From the NCBI GenBank assembly GCA_021297975.1, contig JAJTHO010000044.1, positions 1 to 13,882 on the forward strand: 13,882 nucleotides of DNA. Direction: 5' to 3'. The notes beneath the pieces were generated by a model. It was not told the origin of the DNA and searched no databases. It saw only the letters and a program-made list of their open reading frames with translations. The DNA comes from Alphaproteobacteria bacterium (GTDB lineage: Bacteria > Pseudomonadota > Alphaproteobacteria > JAJTHO01). The position numbers were made by a program, and so were the translations under genes. This document shows positions 7,136 through 13,882 of the stretch, piece by piece. How positions within the stretch are numbered: position 1 is the stretch's first letter; each line of letters opens with the position of its first letter.

Positions 7136-8005
7136 ATGAAAAAAGTTTCCCACTTTATTTCTGCAGCCGCATTGATTGCTGTTATGCAGCTTAGCACTGC
7201 AGACGCAGGCTTTGCGCAAGCCCCGGCCATACCAGCTGCTGCATTTGCAGGCAGCCAAGTTGCCGCAACGGTTAATGGCAAAGACATCACCGCAGGCGAC
7301 GTTAAGATACGTCTTGATAATCTGCCGCCGCAATTGGCTCAGCAGCAAACAAAAGAGCAACTGCGCGTTCTTGTGCTTAATTCCATCGTACGCGAACAGC
7401 TTTTAGACAAAGCCGTTGCCGATGATAAAATTGCGACAACAGAAGAATACAAAAACCGTATTGAAGAAACGCACAAAACAATTGCTCGAGAAATTTGGCT
7501 GAAACAGCGCCTGGATAAAGATTTGACCGATGCACGAATCAAGAAATTATACGATGATGCCGTTGCCGCCAATAAAGGCCAGAACGAAGTTCGGGCGCGC
7601 CATATCCTTGTGAAAGAAGAAAAGGATGCTTTGGTGCTCATTAAGCGTCTTGAGAAAGGCGAAGATTTCGCTAAGCTGGCCGATGAAAAAACGATTGACC
7701 CATCCGGTAAAGGGCGCGGCGGTGATCTGGGCTATTTCCGCAGGGGAATGATGGTTCCTGAATTTTCGGATGCAGCGCTGAGCATGAAAGCGGGCGAATT
7801 TTCAAAAACGCCTGTTAAAACCCAACTCGGTTGGCATGTGATTAAGGTTGAAGATATTCGTCCGGCAAAAGATGCGCCGTTTGATCAGATTAAACAGCGT
7901 TTGCAGCAGGAAGCCGCGAATCAACTGGTTGAGCAATATATCCAGGAATTAACCGGCAAAGCCACAATTCAGGTTAATAACTCTGTATTGAATTCCATTC
8001 CGTGA
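7136..8005 (+). CDS. Periplasmic parvulin-type peptidyl-prolyl cis-trans isomerase
   Basis: Exported PpiC/SurA-like folding factor that isomerises Xaa-Pro bonds in envelope proteins. The start is ATG 7136 (289 residues), chosen because a signal peptide begins there: MKK, a hydrophobic segment at about 7-20, and a likely cut after Ala27 or Ala29 (GFAQA). There is no lipobox Cys, so it is probably soluble. Residues 40-140 form a charged helical SurA-N-like region. The parvulin domain covers about 151-242, opening with VRARHILVK and containing the family landmarks GGDLGYF, MVPEF and TQLGWHVIKVED. The C-terminal stretch is helical and Gln-rich. The frame is open 52 codons further upstream, but that part is antisense to thyX. 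argJ starts 17 bp downstream, and parvulin-argJ-mutT strings are familiar in Alphaproteobacteria. Confidence 0.92.
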   Translation: MKKVSHFISAAALIAVMQLSTADAGFAQAPAIPAAAFAGSQVAATVNGKDITAGDVKIRLDNLPPQLAQQQTKEQLRVLVLNSIVREQLLDKAVADDKIATTEEYKNRIEETHKTIAREIWLKQRLDKDLTDARIKKLYDDAVAANKGQNEVRARHILVKEEKDALVLIKRLEKGEDFAKLADEKTIDPSGKGRGGDLGYFRRGMMVPEFSDAALSMKAGEFSKTPVKTQLGWHVIKVEDIRPAKDAPFDQIKQRLQQEAANQLVEQYIQELTGKATIQVNNSVLNSIP

Positions 8006-8007
8006 TG

Positions 8008-8037
8008 TTTTAGCGTGGACACATGTCCACGCTAAAA
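8008..8037 (+). promoter_or_regulatory. Palindrome with 14-base arms centred on the argJ start codon
   Basis: The left arm TTTTAGCGTGGACA (8008-8021) and right arm TGTCCACGCTAAAA (8024-8037) are perfect reverse complements with a 2-base centre. As RNA they would give a 13-bp stem with an ACAU tetraloop. The argJ ATG (8023-8025) lies at the loop, and the only Shine-Dalgarno-like bases (GTGGA, 8016-8020) lie in the stem. The 3' arm ends in A, not T, so this is not an intrinsic terminator. The parvulin stop at 8005 is only 3 bases before the structure. A ribosome terminating there could open the stem, which suggests translational coupling. A DNA operator is the alternative. Confidence 0.65.
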
Positions 8038-9246
8038 ATATCGCCTTTGGCTCCTGTTTCCCTTCCATCTTTGCCTATTATTAAAGGTGTAAAACTTGCT
8101 GCTGTTGATGCGGGTTTGCGCTATAAAGATAGACCCGATACGCTTATTGCGCTGTTTGAAAAGGGCGCGGTTGCTGCGGGTGCATTGACCCGCTCTAAAA
8201 CGCGCTCTGCGGCGATTGATTGGTGTCGTGCGGCGCTGGATAGCGGCCTACCAGCTCGCGGCCTTATTGTGAACGCGGGTAACTCCAATGCGTTTACGGG
8301 CAAGGCGGGAATTGCCTCGGTTGAGGCGTTAGTGGGCGCGCTCGCGGGTGCTCTTAAGTGTGAACCTAAGGCTATTTATCAATCATCAACCGGGGTTATT
8401 GGCGAGCCGCTGCGCCATGATAAGATGATAGCCGTTTTGCCCGAAGCCTTGCGCACCGCATCACCGGATAACTGGCAGCAAGCCGCGCGCGCCATCGGCA
8501 CCACCGACACCTTTTTAAAGCTGGCAACAACAACAGTTAAAACCAGTTCAGGCGCGATTACTATTAATGGCTTTGCCAAAGGCAGCGGCATGATTGCGCC
8601 CGATATGGCAACAATGCTGGGCTATATTTTTACCGATGCCAGCATCAGCAAAAAAGATTTACAAGCCGCAACGACGATGGCGGTTGATGCAAGTTTTAAC
8701 GCGATAACAGTGGATTCAGACACATCCACCAGCGACACGATTCTGGTTTTTGCAACTGGACAGGATACGCCGTTTGAGGGCGCAGACCTCAGCGCGTTTG
8801 CATTGGGGCTTGAGGCCGTGTGCCGCGATTTAGCGATTCAGATTGTTAAAGACGGCGAAGGCGCAGAAAAACTGATAACCATTCGTGTGTTCGGCGCGGA
8901 ATCGCAGGCTGCTGCAAGGCGCATTGGGCTTTCCATCGCCAATTCGCCGCTGGTGAAAACAGCCATTGCCGGGGAAGATGCCAACTGGGGGCGTGTGGTG
9001 GCCGCCGTGGGCAAATCTGGCGAAGCCGCAGACCGCGACAAACTATCGATTTCTTTCGGCGGCATTGAAGTGGCACGGAATGGTGAAGTGGTGCCGGGCT
9101 ATGATGAAACACCGGTTGCGCTGCATCTAAAAACCCGCGCTGTTCAGATTGATGTCGGCGTTGGTGTGGGCACTGCAGAAGCAACCGTGTACACCTGCGA
9201 TTTAACGGAACGGTATTTAGCGATTAACGCCGGGTATCGTTCGTGA
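8023..9246 (+). CDS. argJ: ArgJ, glutamate N-acetyltransferase / ornithine acetyltransferase
   Basis: Transfers the acetyl group from N-acetylornithine to glutamate, recycling it in the cyclic arginine pathway. Many members also make N-acetylglutamate from acetyl-CoA. The 407 residues are the full family length. The N-terminus SPLAP (7-11) and the LVNAGNSNAFTG-like block near 81-93 are typical. The oxyanion-hole region SSTGVIGE is at 121-128. Self-cleavage into alpha and beta chains is expected between Ala196 and Thr197 in KGSGMIAPDMATML, with Thr197 as nucleophile. The start is ATG 8023: a TAG stop sits three codons upstream in frame (8011-8013). The nearest later option is a TTG at 8071 with no ribosome site. 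The start lies in a strong palindrome. The 3' end overlaps mutT by 4 bases (GTGA). Confidence 0.96.
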   Translation: MSTLKISPLAPVSLPSLPIIKGVKLAAVDAGLRYKDRPDTLIALFEKGAVAAGALTRSKTRSAAIDWCRAALDSGLPARGLIVNAGNSNAFTGKAGIASVEALVGALAGALKCEPKAIYQSSTGVIGEPLRHDKMIAVLPEALRTASPDNWQQAARAIGTTDTFLKLATTTVKTSSGAITINGFAKGSGMIAPDMATMLGYIFTDASISKKDLQAATTMAVDASFNAITVDSDTSTSDTILVFATGQDTPFEGADLSAFALGLEAVCRDLAIQIVKDGEGAEKLITIRVFGAESQAAARRIGLSIANSPLVKTAIAGEDANWGRVVAAVGKSGEAADRDKLSISFGGIEVARNGEVVPGYDETPVALHLKTRAVQIDVGVGVGTAEATVYTCDLTERYLAINAGYRS

Positions 9247-9680
9247 AAAAACCGCCGGTTTTTGTTGCCGGTGCGGTGCTTATTGATGAGCGCACTGGGC
9301 GCTTTCTTATCAGCCAGCGCCCACCGGGTAAACAGTATGCGGGGTATTGGGAATTTCCCGGCGGTAAAGTGAATATGGGCGAGTCACCAGAGGCCGCGTG
9401 CGTGCGTGAGCTAAGAGAAGAGCTGAATATTGATATTGCTCTTGAGGCATTGGAACCATGGACTTTTCTGGCGCATACGTATCCTGAATATCAAGTCATC
9501 ATGCTGTTGTATGTTTGTCGGCATTGGTCGGGCGAGCTGATAGGACTTGAAGGGCAGGCCTTTCAATGGGTTACAGCCGATGAGGCCAAAAGCATAAAAA
9601 TCCTGCCTGGTGATGTGCCCTTGCTACCTAAGCTCGCCGCGCTTATGCCTGATTTTACGCCGCTTTCAAATCGCGGATAA
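9243..9680 (+). CDS. mutT: MutT-like Nudix hydrolase (8-oxo-dGTP sanitising type)
   Basis: Nudix pyrophosphohydrolase resembling MutT, which removes oxidised dGTP from the nucleotide pool. The 145 residues include a Nudix box at 41-63: Gly41, Glu47, Arg55-Glu56-Leu57, Glu59-Glu60, Ile63. The usual Gly at the penultimate position is Asn62. The metal-binding glutamates are intact. The preceding PPGKQYAGYWEFPGGK block is typical of MutT. The start is GTG 9243, overlapping the argJ stop by four bases, so translation is probably coupled to argJ. The last 26 bp overlap the 3' end of the opposite-strand MCP gene. The Nudix family assignment is secure. The exact substrate is inferred from similarity to MutT and from the familiar argJ-mutT neighbourhood. 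Confidence 0.88.
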   Translation: MKKPPVFVAGAVLIDERTGRFLISQRPPGKQYAGYWEFPGGKVNMGESPEAACVRELREELNIDIALEALEPWTFLAHTYPEYQVIMLLYVCRHWSGELIGLEGQAFQWVTADEAKSIKILPGDVPLLPKLAALMPDFTPLSNRG

Positions 9681-11118
9681 AGTCCTGCAGCGTCTGCGCG
9701 AGCTGTCCTTGCTCTCCTTCTAGCGCGTTCGCGGCCTCCAGCACCATTTTTGATGATTTTTCTGTTGCTTCTGTTGCCTCACCAACACCATTAATCGCGC
9801 CCGTCACAAACGTAGCGTTGTGCGCAACGCCCGCTGCAGCAGAGGAAATTTCCGCTGTAGCGGAGGTTTGCTGAGTTACGGCGGCGCTGATGCCGCTACA
9901 GATACTATCCATTTTTTCAATTGTTTGCGATATATCAGCAATTGCTTCAACGGCGTATTTACTGATGGATTGTACCTCACCAACTTTTTTAATGATGTCT
10001 GTAGTTGCGGCGGCGGTTTGCGCAGCAAGGCTTTTTACTTCGGACGCAACCACGCTAAAGCCGCGTCCGGCTTCTCCTGCTCGTACGGCTTCAATTGTCG
10101 CATTAAGCGCTAGCAGGTTGGTTTTTTCCGCAATGCTGGATATCAGGGCAACGACGGCGTTAATCTCATCGGCGGATGATGAAAGACTTTGCATAGTTTG
10201 ACTTGTGCCTTTCGCTTGCAAAACGGCGGCGGTACTTATCTTGCTGGATTCCTCAACCTGACGTTTGATTTCAGCGCAGGAATTGGCGAGCTCTTCGGCG
10301 GCGGCGGCAACCGATTGGATATTTTGCTGTGTGCCGCTTATCGCGCCCCCGACTTGCTGGGTTTCGACAGCGGTTTCGCGTGCTCTGTTGGTCAGAGCAT
10401 TGGCAGTGTTGCTGAGGCCTTCTGTTGAGCCGCGCAGCCCTGCAAACGCTTGATGACAGGCTGTATTAAAGCGATTACTGAGATTTGTCAAAGTGCGCAT
10501 AATAGCACGGCCTTGCCAAATTAAAGAGCTAATGCTGAGCAAGGCTGTAATTAGAAAAATTACAGTTGCACTGATATTTTTTGCTTCAAGCATAGTACTC
10601 TTATCCGCAAATTTCTTTTCAAGGAGCAGTGTGATATTATTATCTGCGTTTTTAAAATTCTCCTCGACGCGGCTCGCTGTTTCATCAATGCTGTCATCGA
10701 GTATGGCTAAGGCGGCGCTATTATCTGATTGCTGTAACGCTTTAAGCATATCAACAAGAATAAGCCGCTCAAGTGTTGCGGTGTCATTACGAATCGCGAT
10801 GATTTCTGGTGTGTCATTTTTTGATGACTCTATAAAACGTTCTAGTTCAATGATATAGGTGCGTGCTTCTGCTTCACGCTCCTTACCAAGCACACGGCTT
10901 TCTTTATCAACCAAGACATCCATCGCAACAAGTGTCAGTGACTTGTTAGCAAAACGCCCCTGCATTATGTCGCGGCGTTCTTTGATAAGATTTTCAATTT
11001 GGGTTGTAATAGTTTCAACCTCCTTTAGCGTGCTGAAATACAAACCAAATAATAGCACCAGACCGGACAGACTGATGGCGGAAAGAATCGTCAAGCGACG
11101 TTGAATGGTTAGGCGCAT
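9655..11118 (-). CDS. Methyl-accepting chemotaxis protein lacking a recognisable HAMP domain
   Basis: Transmembrane chemoreceptor-type signal transducer, 487 residues. TM1 is at about 10-30. A periplasmic helical sensor region follows at about 31-182, of four-helix-bundle size. TM2 is at about 183-203. The cytoplasmic MA coiled coil runs from about 230 to the end, with the conserved hairpin tip that contacts CheA/CheW at about 329-365 (KTNLLALNATIEAVRAGE, GRGFSVVASEVKSLA). The 30-50 residues after TM2 lack the Pro and the DEIG-like motif expected of HAMP. There is no C-terminal CheR-docking pentapeptide. The start is ATG 11118, with TGAGGT on the minus strand (11130-11125) 6 bases upstream. 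No che genes are adjacent, so the ligand and pathway are unknown. It lies 76 bp downstream of the DUF3971 gene on the same strand. Confidence 0.92.
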   Translation of the reverse strand: MRLTIQRRLTILSAISLSGLVLLFGLYFSTLKEVETITTQIENLIKERRDIMQGRFANKSLTLVAMDVLVDKESRVLGKEREAEARTYIIELERFIESSKNDTPEIIAIRNDTATLERLILVDMLKALQQSDNSAALAILDDSIDETASRVEENFKNADNNITLLLEKKFADKSTMLEAKNISATVIFLITALLSISSLIWQGRAIMRTLTNLSNRFNTACHQAFAGLRGSTEGLSNTANALTNRARETAVETQQVGGAISGTQQNIQSVAAAAEELANSCAEIKRQVEESSKISTAAVLQAKGTSQTMQSLSSSADEINAVVALISSIAEKTNLLALNATIEAVRAGEAGRGFSVVASEVKSLAAQTAAATTDIIKKVGEVQSISKYAVEAIADISQTIEKMDSICSGISAAVTQQTSATAEISSAAAGVAHNATFVTGAINGVGEATEATEKSSKMVLEAANALEGEQGQLAQTLQDFIRDLKAA

Positions 11119-11124
11119 GGGAAT

Positions 11125-11130
11125 ACCTCA
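11125..11130 (-). promoter_or_regulatory. Ribosome binding site of the MCP gene
   Basis: TGAGGT on the minus strand lies 6 bases before ATG 11118. The remaining leader up to 11194 is AT-rich, with repeated GTTATT words and a 6-bp inverted repeat (ATGCAA 11134-11139, TTGCAT 11152-11157). I see no convincing promoter or terminator in it. Confidence 0.6.
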
Positions 11131-11194
11131 TAAATGCAACTAGAGGTGTTATTGCATATGATGGTAAATAAAGCGTTATTACAACTTATTGTTG

Positions 11195-13882
11195 TTATTG
11201 AGCAGGCGGGGTAGTTTTGAAAATGTCAAAAACACCGCGCAAAAAGCCCGGTGTAAGGGCAGTGAGCGGATTAACGCTGACGCTAGGGTCATCAAGTGTT
11301 CCCGATGCCGAGTAGCGGACTGCTATGATGCCCTCTTGATTACCGCGAGTAAGTAAATCGCCAAGAACTGGAATGCCGCCGATAATTTGTGTGATGATGT
11401 AAGCTGGCATTATAGCGCCTTCTAGGGCAATAGTGTCATCGGCGCGGTTGAGTGTGCCGCTGGCAAGAACGCCTAAAGATGAGCCAAGAAGCTTTGCCTC
11501 ATCTATCGTTAAAGTTGTATTTGTTAAGCGCATTTTGGTCTCTAGAGTTGAAAAGGGCAGTCCTTCTCCGGCCAATAGAGCCAAAGGCCCTGTAATAGAG
11601 GCAACCGATAAAATCCGCCCCAAGAGCGGCGCACGCCAGAGGCCGAAATCTTTGATAGCAATGTCTATTTCTGCCGGACGGCCAATATCGACGGGCGGGG
11701 CGAGGCGCACTGTTGCCGTTAAGCTACCGCCACGAATATGGGGGTAAAGCCCAAAAGCACGGAGGAAACTGCCCGCGTCTTCCGCTGTCATGCTGATGAC
11801 GGGTGGGGCGTTGCGCGGACTGTTGAGCACCGCGCGAAAGGGAACGGCGCGGCCATTATCCAGCAGGCTATTACCACTTAAATCGAACAGGGTTGTGCTG
11901 CCTTGATCACGTCGCCAATTAAGCGCCACGCGAAAAGCGCCCGCGCTCTCAACACCGCGTACGGCCATCGCTTTGATGTTGACGAGGAAAGAGCTTTTAT
12001 CTGGCTGGACAGGCTTATCTGTGGGGATGGGTTGTGGTGCAGGATTATCCGATAAAAGGCGTAACGATAACTTAGAAAAATCGCCAGTGACCGTGCGCAG
12101 ACCGCCTTCTGTGCTAATAGCTAATATTCCGGCACTGTCGCCTAGTTTTAAGGTCTTGAAATCCAGTTTTACCAATGTATCGCCGCGCAGCAAACCGCTG
12201 CCTTTTACATCAGTGTTATCGGCTGTAAGCGCAAAAGAACGCAGCTCCGTTTTGCCGGGACTTATTAGCACGTCGCCATCCAGCTTAAGCGGCGCATTGG
12301 CAGGCTTATCCCAAAGCACATACGGCAATTTCACCGCTGCACGGTTTAAATCCGCAGATACCTTTACAACAGTGGCTCCCGAACGCGGGGCAAGGTAGTC
12401 GACTGTTGCTAAAATGAGGCCATTAACATAGGGACGTATATCGATTGCAAATTGCCGATTTAATTGTTCCGGCAACAAATCCGCAACGCGCACGCGGGCG
12501 GTTTCACGGTTTGAACTTGTGCCGGTGAAATCCATCGTCCAGGCGACATCGGCGGGAATAGTGTTCAGCAGCCCCTTACCGTTTAGTACCAGCCCTGTTT
12601 CGGTTACTTTTAAACTGCCGTTGAGCTGTGCGAGTGAAAAAGCCGTTCCTGGTACAGCAAAAACCGCATCGCGCAGGACGCTATTTACAGTGATGCGCAG
12701 TTTATCAATGGGAATATCATTTATCAGCGGCAGGAGAGTTGTAAACTCTGTAGTGGCCATGCCGTCCACACTGGTAAGCGGCAATTTGAAAAAGTCGGCG
12801 TAGCGCAGCGGCTCAGCGTTAACAATTTGCAACTGGTTGCGCACCCCGCCGCTAAGATTAACTTTAATATCGGCGTTCTGAACATCGTCATCAAGGCCAA
12901 GCAAATCCACTTGGCCGGATATTAGCTTTACGCCGTTACACTGGCCGCTGAGCAGCTTTATACGAAAGCTGTTGTGATCAAAAACCGCTTCACCGCTCAC
13001 ATCACGCACGGCGGGCAACGCGCCAAAGTAGGTTACGGTGAAGCCGGTTAAACTCATGCTGCCAGATACGTCGCGCAAGGATACCTCTGCACCCTTCGCG
13101 GTCATAATAACACCTATGTTGGCGGTGCTTTTTAAATCGCGCACCATGCCATCGCGCAAATTCGCCATAACCCAGGCGCGGGGATTCGGGGCGAGGCCTT
13201 CTGGCCATAAAACCGCCAATTCGGCATGAGAGAGGGTATCGAGCGTGAGCTGTGTTGATAGAGCAAAGGCATTACTGCGGCTATCCCAAGCGCCGCCAGC
13301 AACGAGGCGCAGCGTTCCTGCCGCGCCAACACGCAGCGTAGACTCATCCAGCCGCAAGCGCCGCGCATCCAAATCAAACTCTGCGGTTAACTTACCATCA
13401 CCCACCATGGGGGCAGCCCCACTTGTTGCGGCAACACCATCAAGCCGAATGATGCGAATACGGCCATCAAGCGCGGCATCACCTGATATTTTAAGCTCTA
13501 GAGGTAATTCCAGATTTTGCGTTAAAACAACGCCGTTTATTGTTCCAAAGAGTCCTGTGGGGTTTTGATCACCCGTTATATTAATATCGCGCACCGCAAC
13601 GATGAGCAAATCATTGGAACCCCGCCAGCGCACAGAGCCATTATTCACCGATAACACGCCAATGGGTATATCCGCCATCAAGGCCGCAAGCCACGCTGAG
13701 GGGTCTCGCATCAATTGGTTCTTGGAATGACCAAAACGATGTGTTGGGGCTTTTGCCTCTTTAGTGGCGCTTTGTCCATCTAGGAAAGGGCTAAAAACCT
13801 CTAGTTGCGGCACTTTTAGCATTCCGGGATGTTCATTTGAATAACCATAATGAACCACGCCACTGATTTCTTGCCACCCGGC
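11195..13882 (-). CDS. AsmA-like / DUF3971 (YhdP-type) envelope protein, 5'-partial
   Basis: Large envelope protein of the AsmA/YhdP/TamB-like group, whose members form long beta-rich grooves implicated in lipid transport between inner and outer membranes. The visible part is 895 residues. The frame has no stop up to the window edge, so the N-terminus, presumably with a membrane anchor, is missing. The GTG at 13858 is merely the first start-like codon inside the frame. A DUF3971 signature (WPEGLAPNPRAWV, then NLRDG) lies at about visible residues 226-245. The last ~190 residues are the AsmA-like C-terminal region, with the landmarks LRAFGLYPHIRGG, LEGAIMPAYIITQIIGGIPVLGDLL, and DPSVSVNPLTALTPGFLRG. 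The body is rich in alternating hydrophobic residues, as expected of repeated beta strands. The specific cargo is unknown. Confidence 0.88.
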   Translation of the reverse strand, partial: AGWQEISGVVHYGYSNEHPGMLKVPQLEVFSPFLDGQSATKEAKAPTHRFGHSKNQLMRDPSAWLAALMADIPIGVLSVNNGSVRWRGSNDLLIVAVRDINITGDQNPTGLFGTINGVVLTQNLELPLELKISGDAALDGRIRIIRLDGVAATSGAAPMVGDGKLTAEFDLDARRLRLDESTLRVGAAGTLRLVAGGAWDSRSNAFALSTQLTLDTLSHAELAVLWPEGLAPNPRAWVMANLRDGMVRDLKSTANIGVIMTAKGAEVSLRDVSGSMSLTGFTVTYFGALPAVRDVSGEAVFDHNSFRIKLLSGQCNGVKLISGQVDLLGLDDDVQNADIKVNLSGGVRNQLQIVNAEPLRYADFFKLPLTSVDGMATTEFTTLLPLINDIPIDKLRITVNSVLRDAVFAVPGTAFSLAQLNGSLKVTETGLVLNGKGLLNTIPADVAWTMDFTGTSSNRETARVRVADLLPEQLNRQFAIDIRPYVNGLILATVDYLAPRSGATVVKVSADLNRAAVKLPYVLWDKPANAPLKLDGDVLISPGKTELRSFALTADNTDVKGSGLLRGDTLVKLDFKTLKLGDSAGILAISTEGGLRTVTGDFSKLSLRLLSDNPAPQPIPTDKPVQPDKSSFLVNIKAMAVRGVESAGAFRVALNWRRDQGSTTLFDLSGNSLLDNGRAVPFRAVLNSPRNAPPVISMTAEDAGSFLRAFGLYPHIRGGSLTATVRLAPPVDIGRPAEIDIAIKDFGLWRAPLLGRILSVASITGPLALLAGEGLPFSTLETKMRLTNTTLTIDEAKLLGSSLGVLASGTLNRADDTIALEGAIMPAYIITQIIGGIPVLGDLLTRGNQEGIIAVRYSASGTLDDPSVSVNPLTALTPGFLRGVFDIFKTTPPAQ

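Noticed and set aside
8008..8037. Intrinsic terminator after the parvulin gene
   Set aside because: The stem is strong, but the 3' arm is followed by A residues, not a T-tract, on both strands. It also contains the argJ start codon, so termination here is unlikely.
8838..9184. Minus-strand open frames inside argJ
   Set aside because: They lie entirely within a confidently assigned gene on the other strand, have low-information proteins and no ribosome site. They reflect codon bias.
13856..13858. GTG 13858 as the true start of the DUF3971 gene
   Set aside because: The frame stays open to the window edge with a plausible protein sequence, no ribosome site is visible, and proteins of this group are usually longer. 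The gene is better treated as truncated by the window.

Overview
The window reads as the chromosome of an alphaproteobacterium of moderate GC. The protein sequences point there: a ThyX with the long alphaproteobacterial N-terminus, a parvulin-argJ-mutT gene string typical of that class, and an AsmA-like/DUF3971 protein and an MCP of alphaproteobacterial style. The species cannot be named from the sequence. The window is densely coding, with eleven protein genes. I see no rRNA, tRNA, CRISPR array, insertion sequence or phage gene.

Layout from left to right. (1) yejA-like and yejB (+): solute-binding protein and inner-membrane permease of a peptide/microcin-type ABC importer. The yejE and yejF partners do not follow. 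(2) hflC and hflK (-): the SPFH-family membrane complex that modulates the FtsH protease, tail-to-tail with yejB. (3) mrp/apbC (+): an Fe-S cluster carrier ATPase divergent from hflK. (4) thyX (-): flavin-dependent thymidylate synthase, overlapping the mrp 3' end. (5) Parvulin-type prolyl isomerase, argJ and mutT (+): a periplasmic folding factor, the arginine-pathway ornithine acetyltransferase and a Nudix sanitising hydrolase. (6) MCP and a large AsmA/DUF3971 protein (-). The last gene runs off the right edge, so its N-terminus is missing.

The genes are mainly housekeeping: envelope quality control (HflKC, parvulin, AsmA-like), nucleotide supply and hygiene (ThyX, MutT), Fe-S assembly, arginine synthesis, uptake and sensing. 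I found no gene set that looks like an undescribed multi-gene system.

The most interesting signals are small and non-coding. A palindrome with 14-base arms has the argJ start codon at its centre. A near-perfect 21-bp AT-rich palindrome lies between yejA and yejB. Inverted repeats sit in both divergent promoter regions (hflK/mrp and thyX/ppiC). All three convergent gene pairs have 3' ends that overlap or lie 1 bp apart, leaving no room for ordinary terminators between them.

Several genes have longer open frames than the true protein. Starts were chosen from Shine-Dalgarno position, signal peptides and family N-termini.
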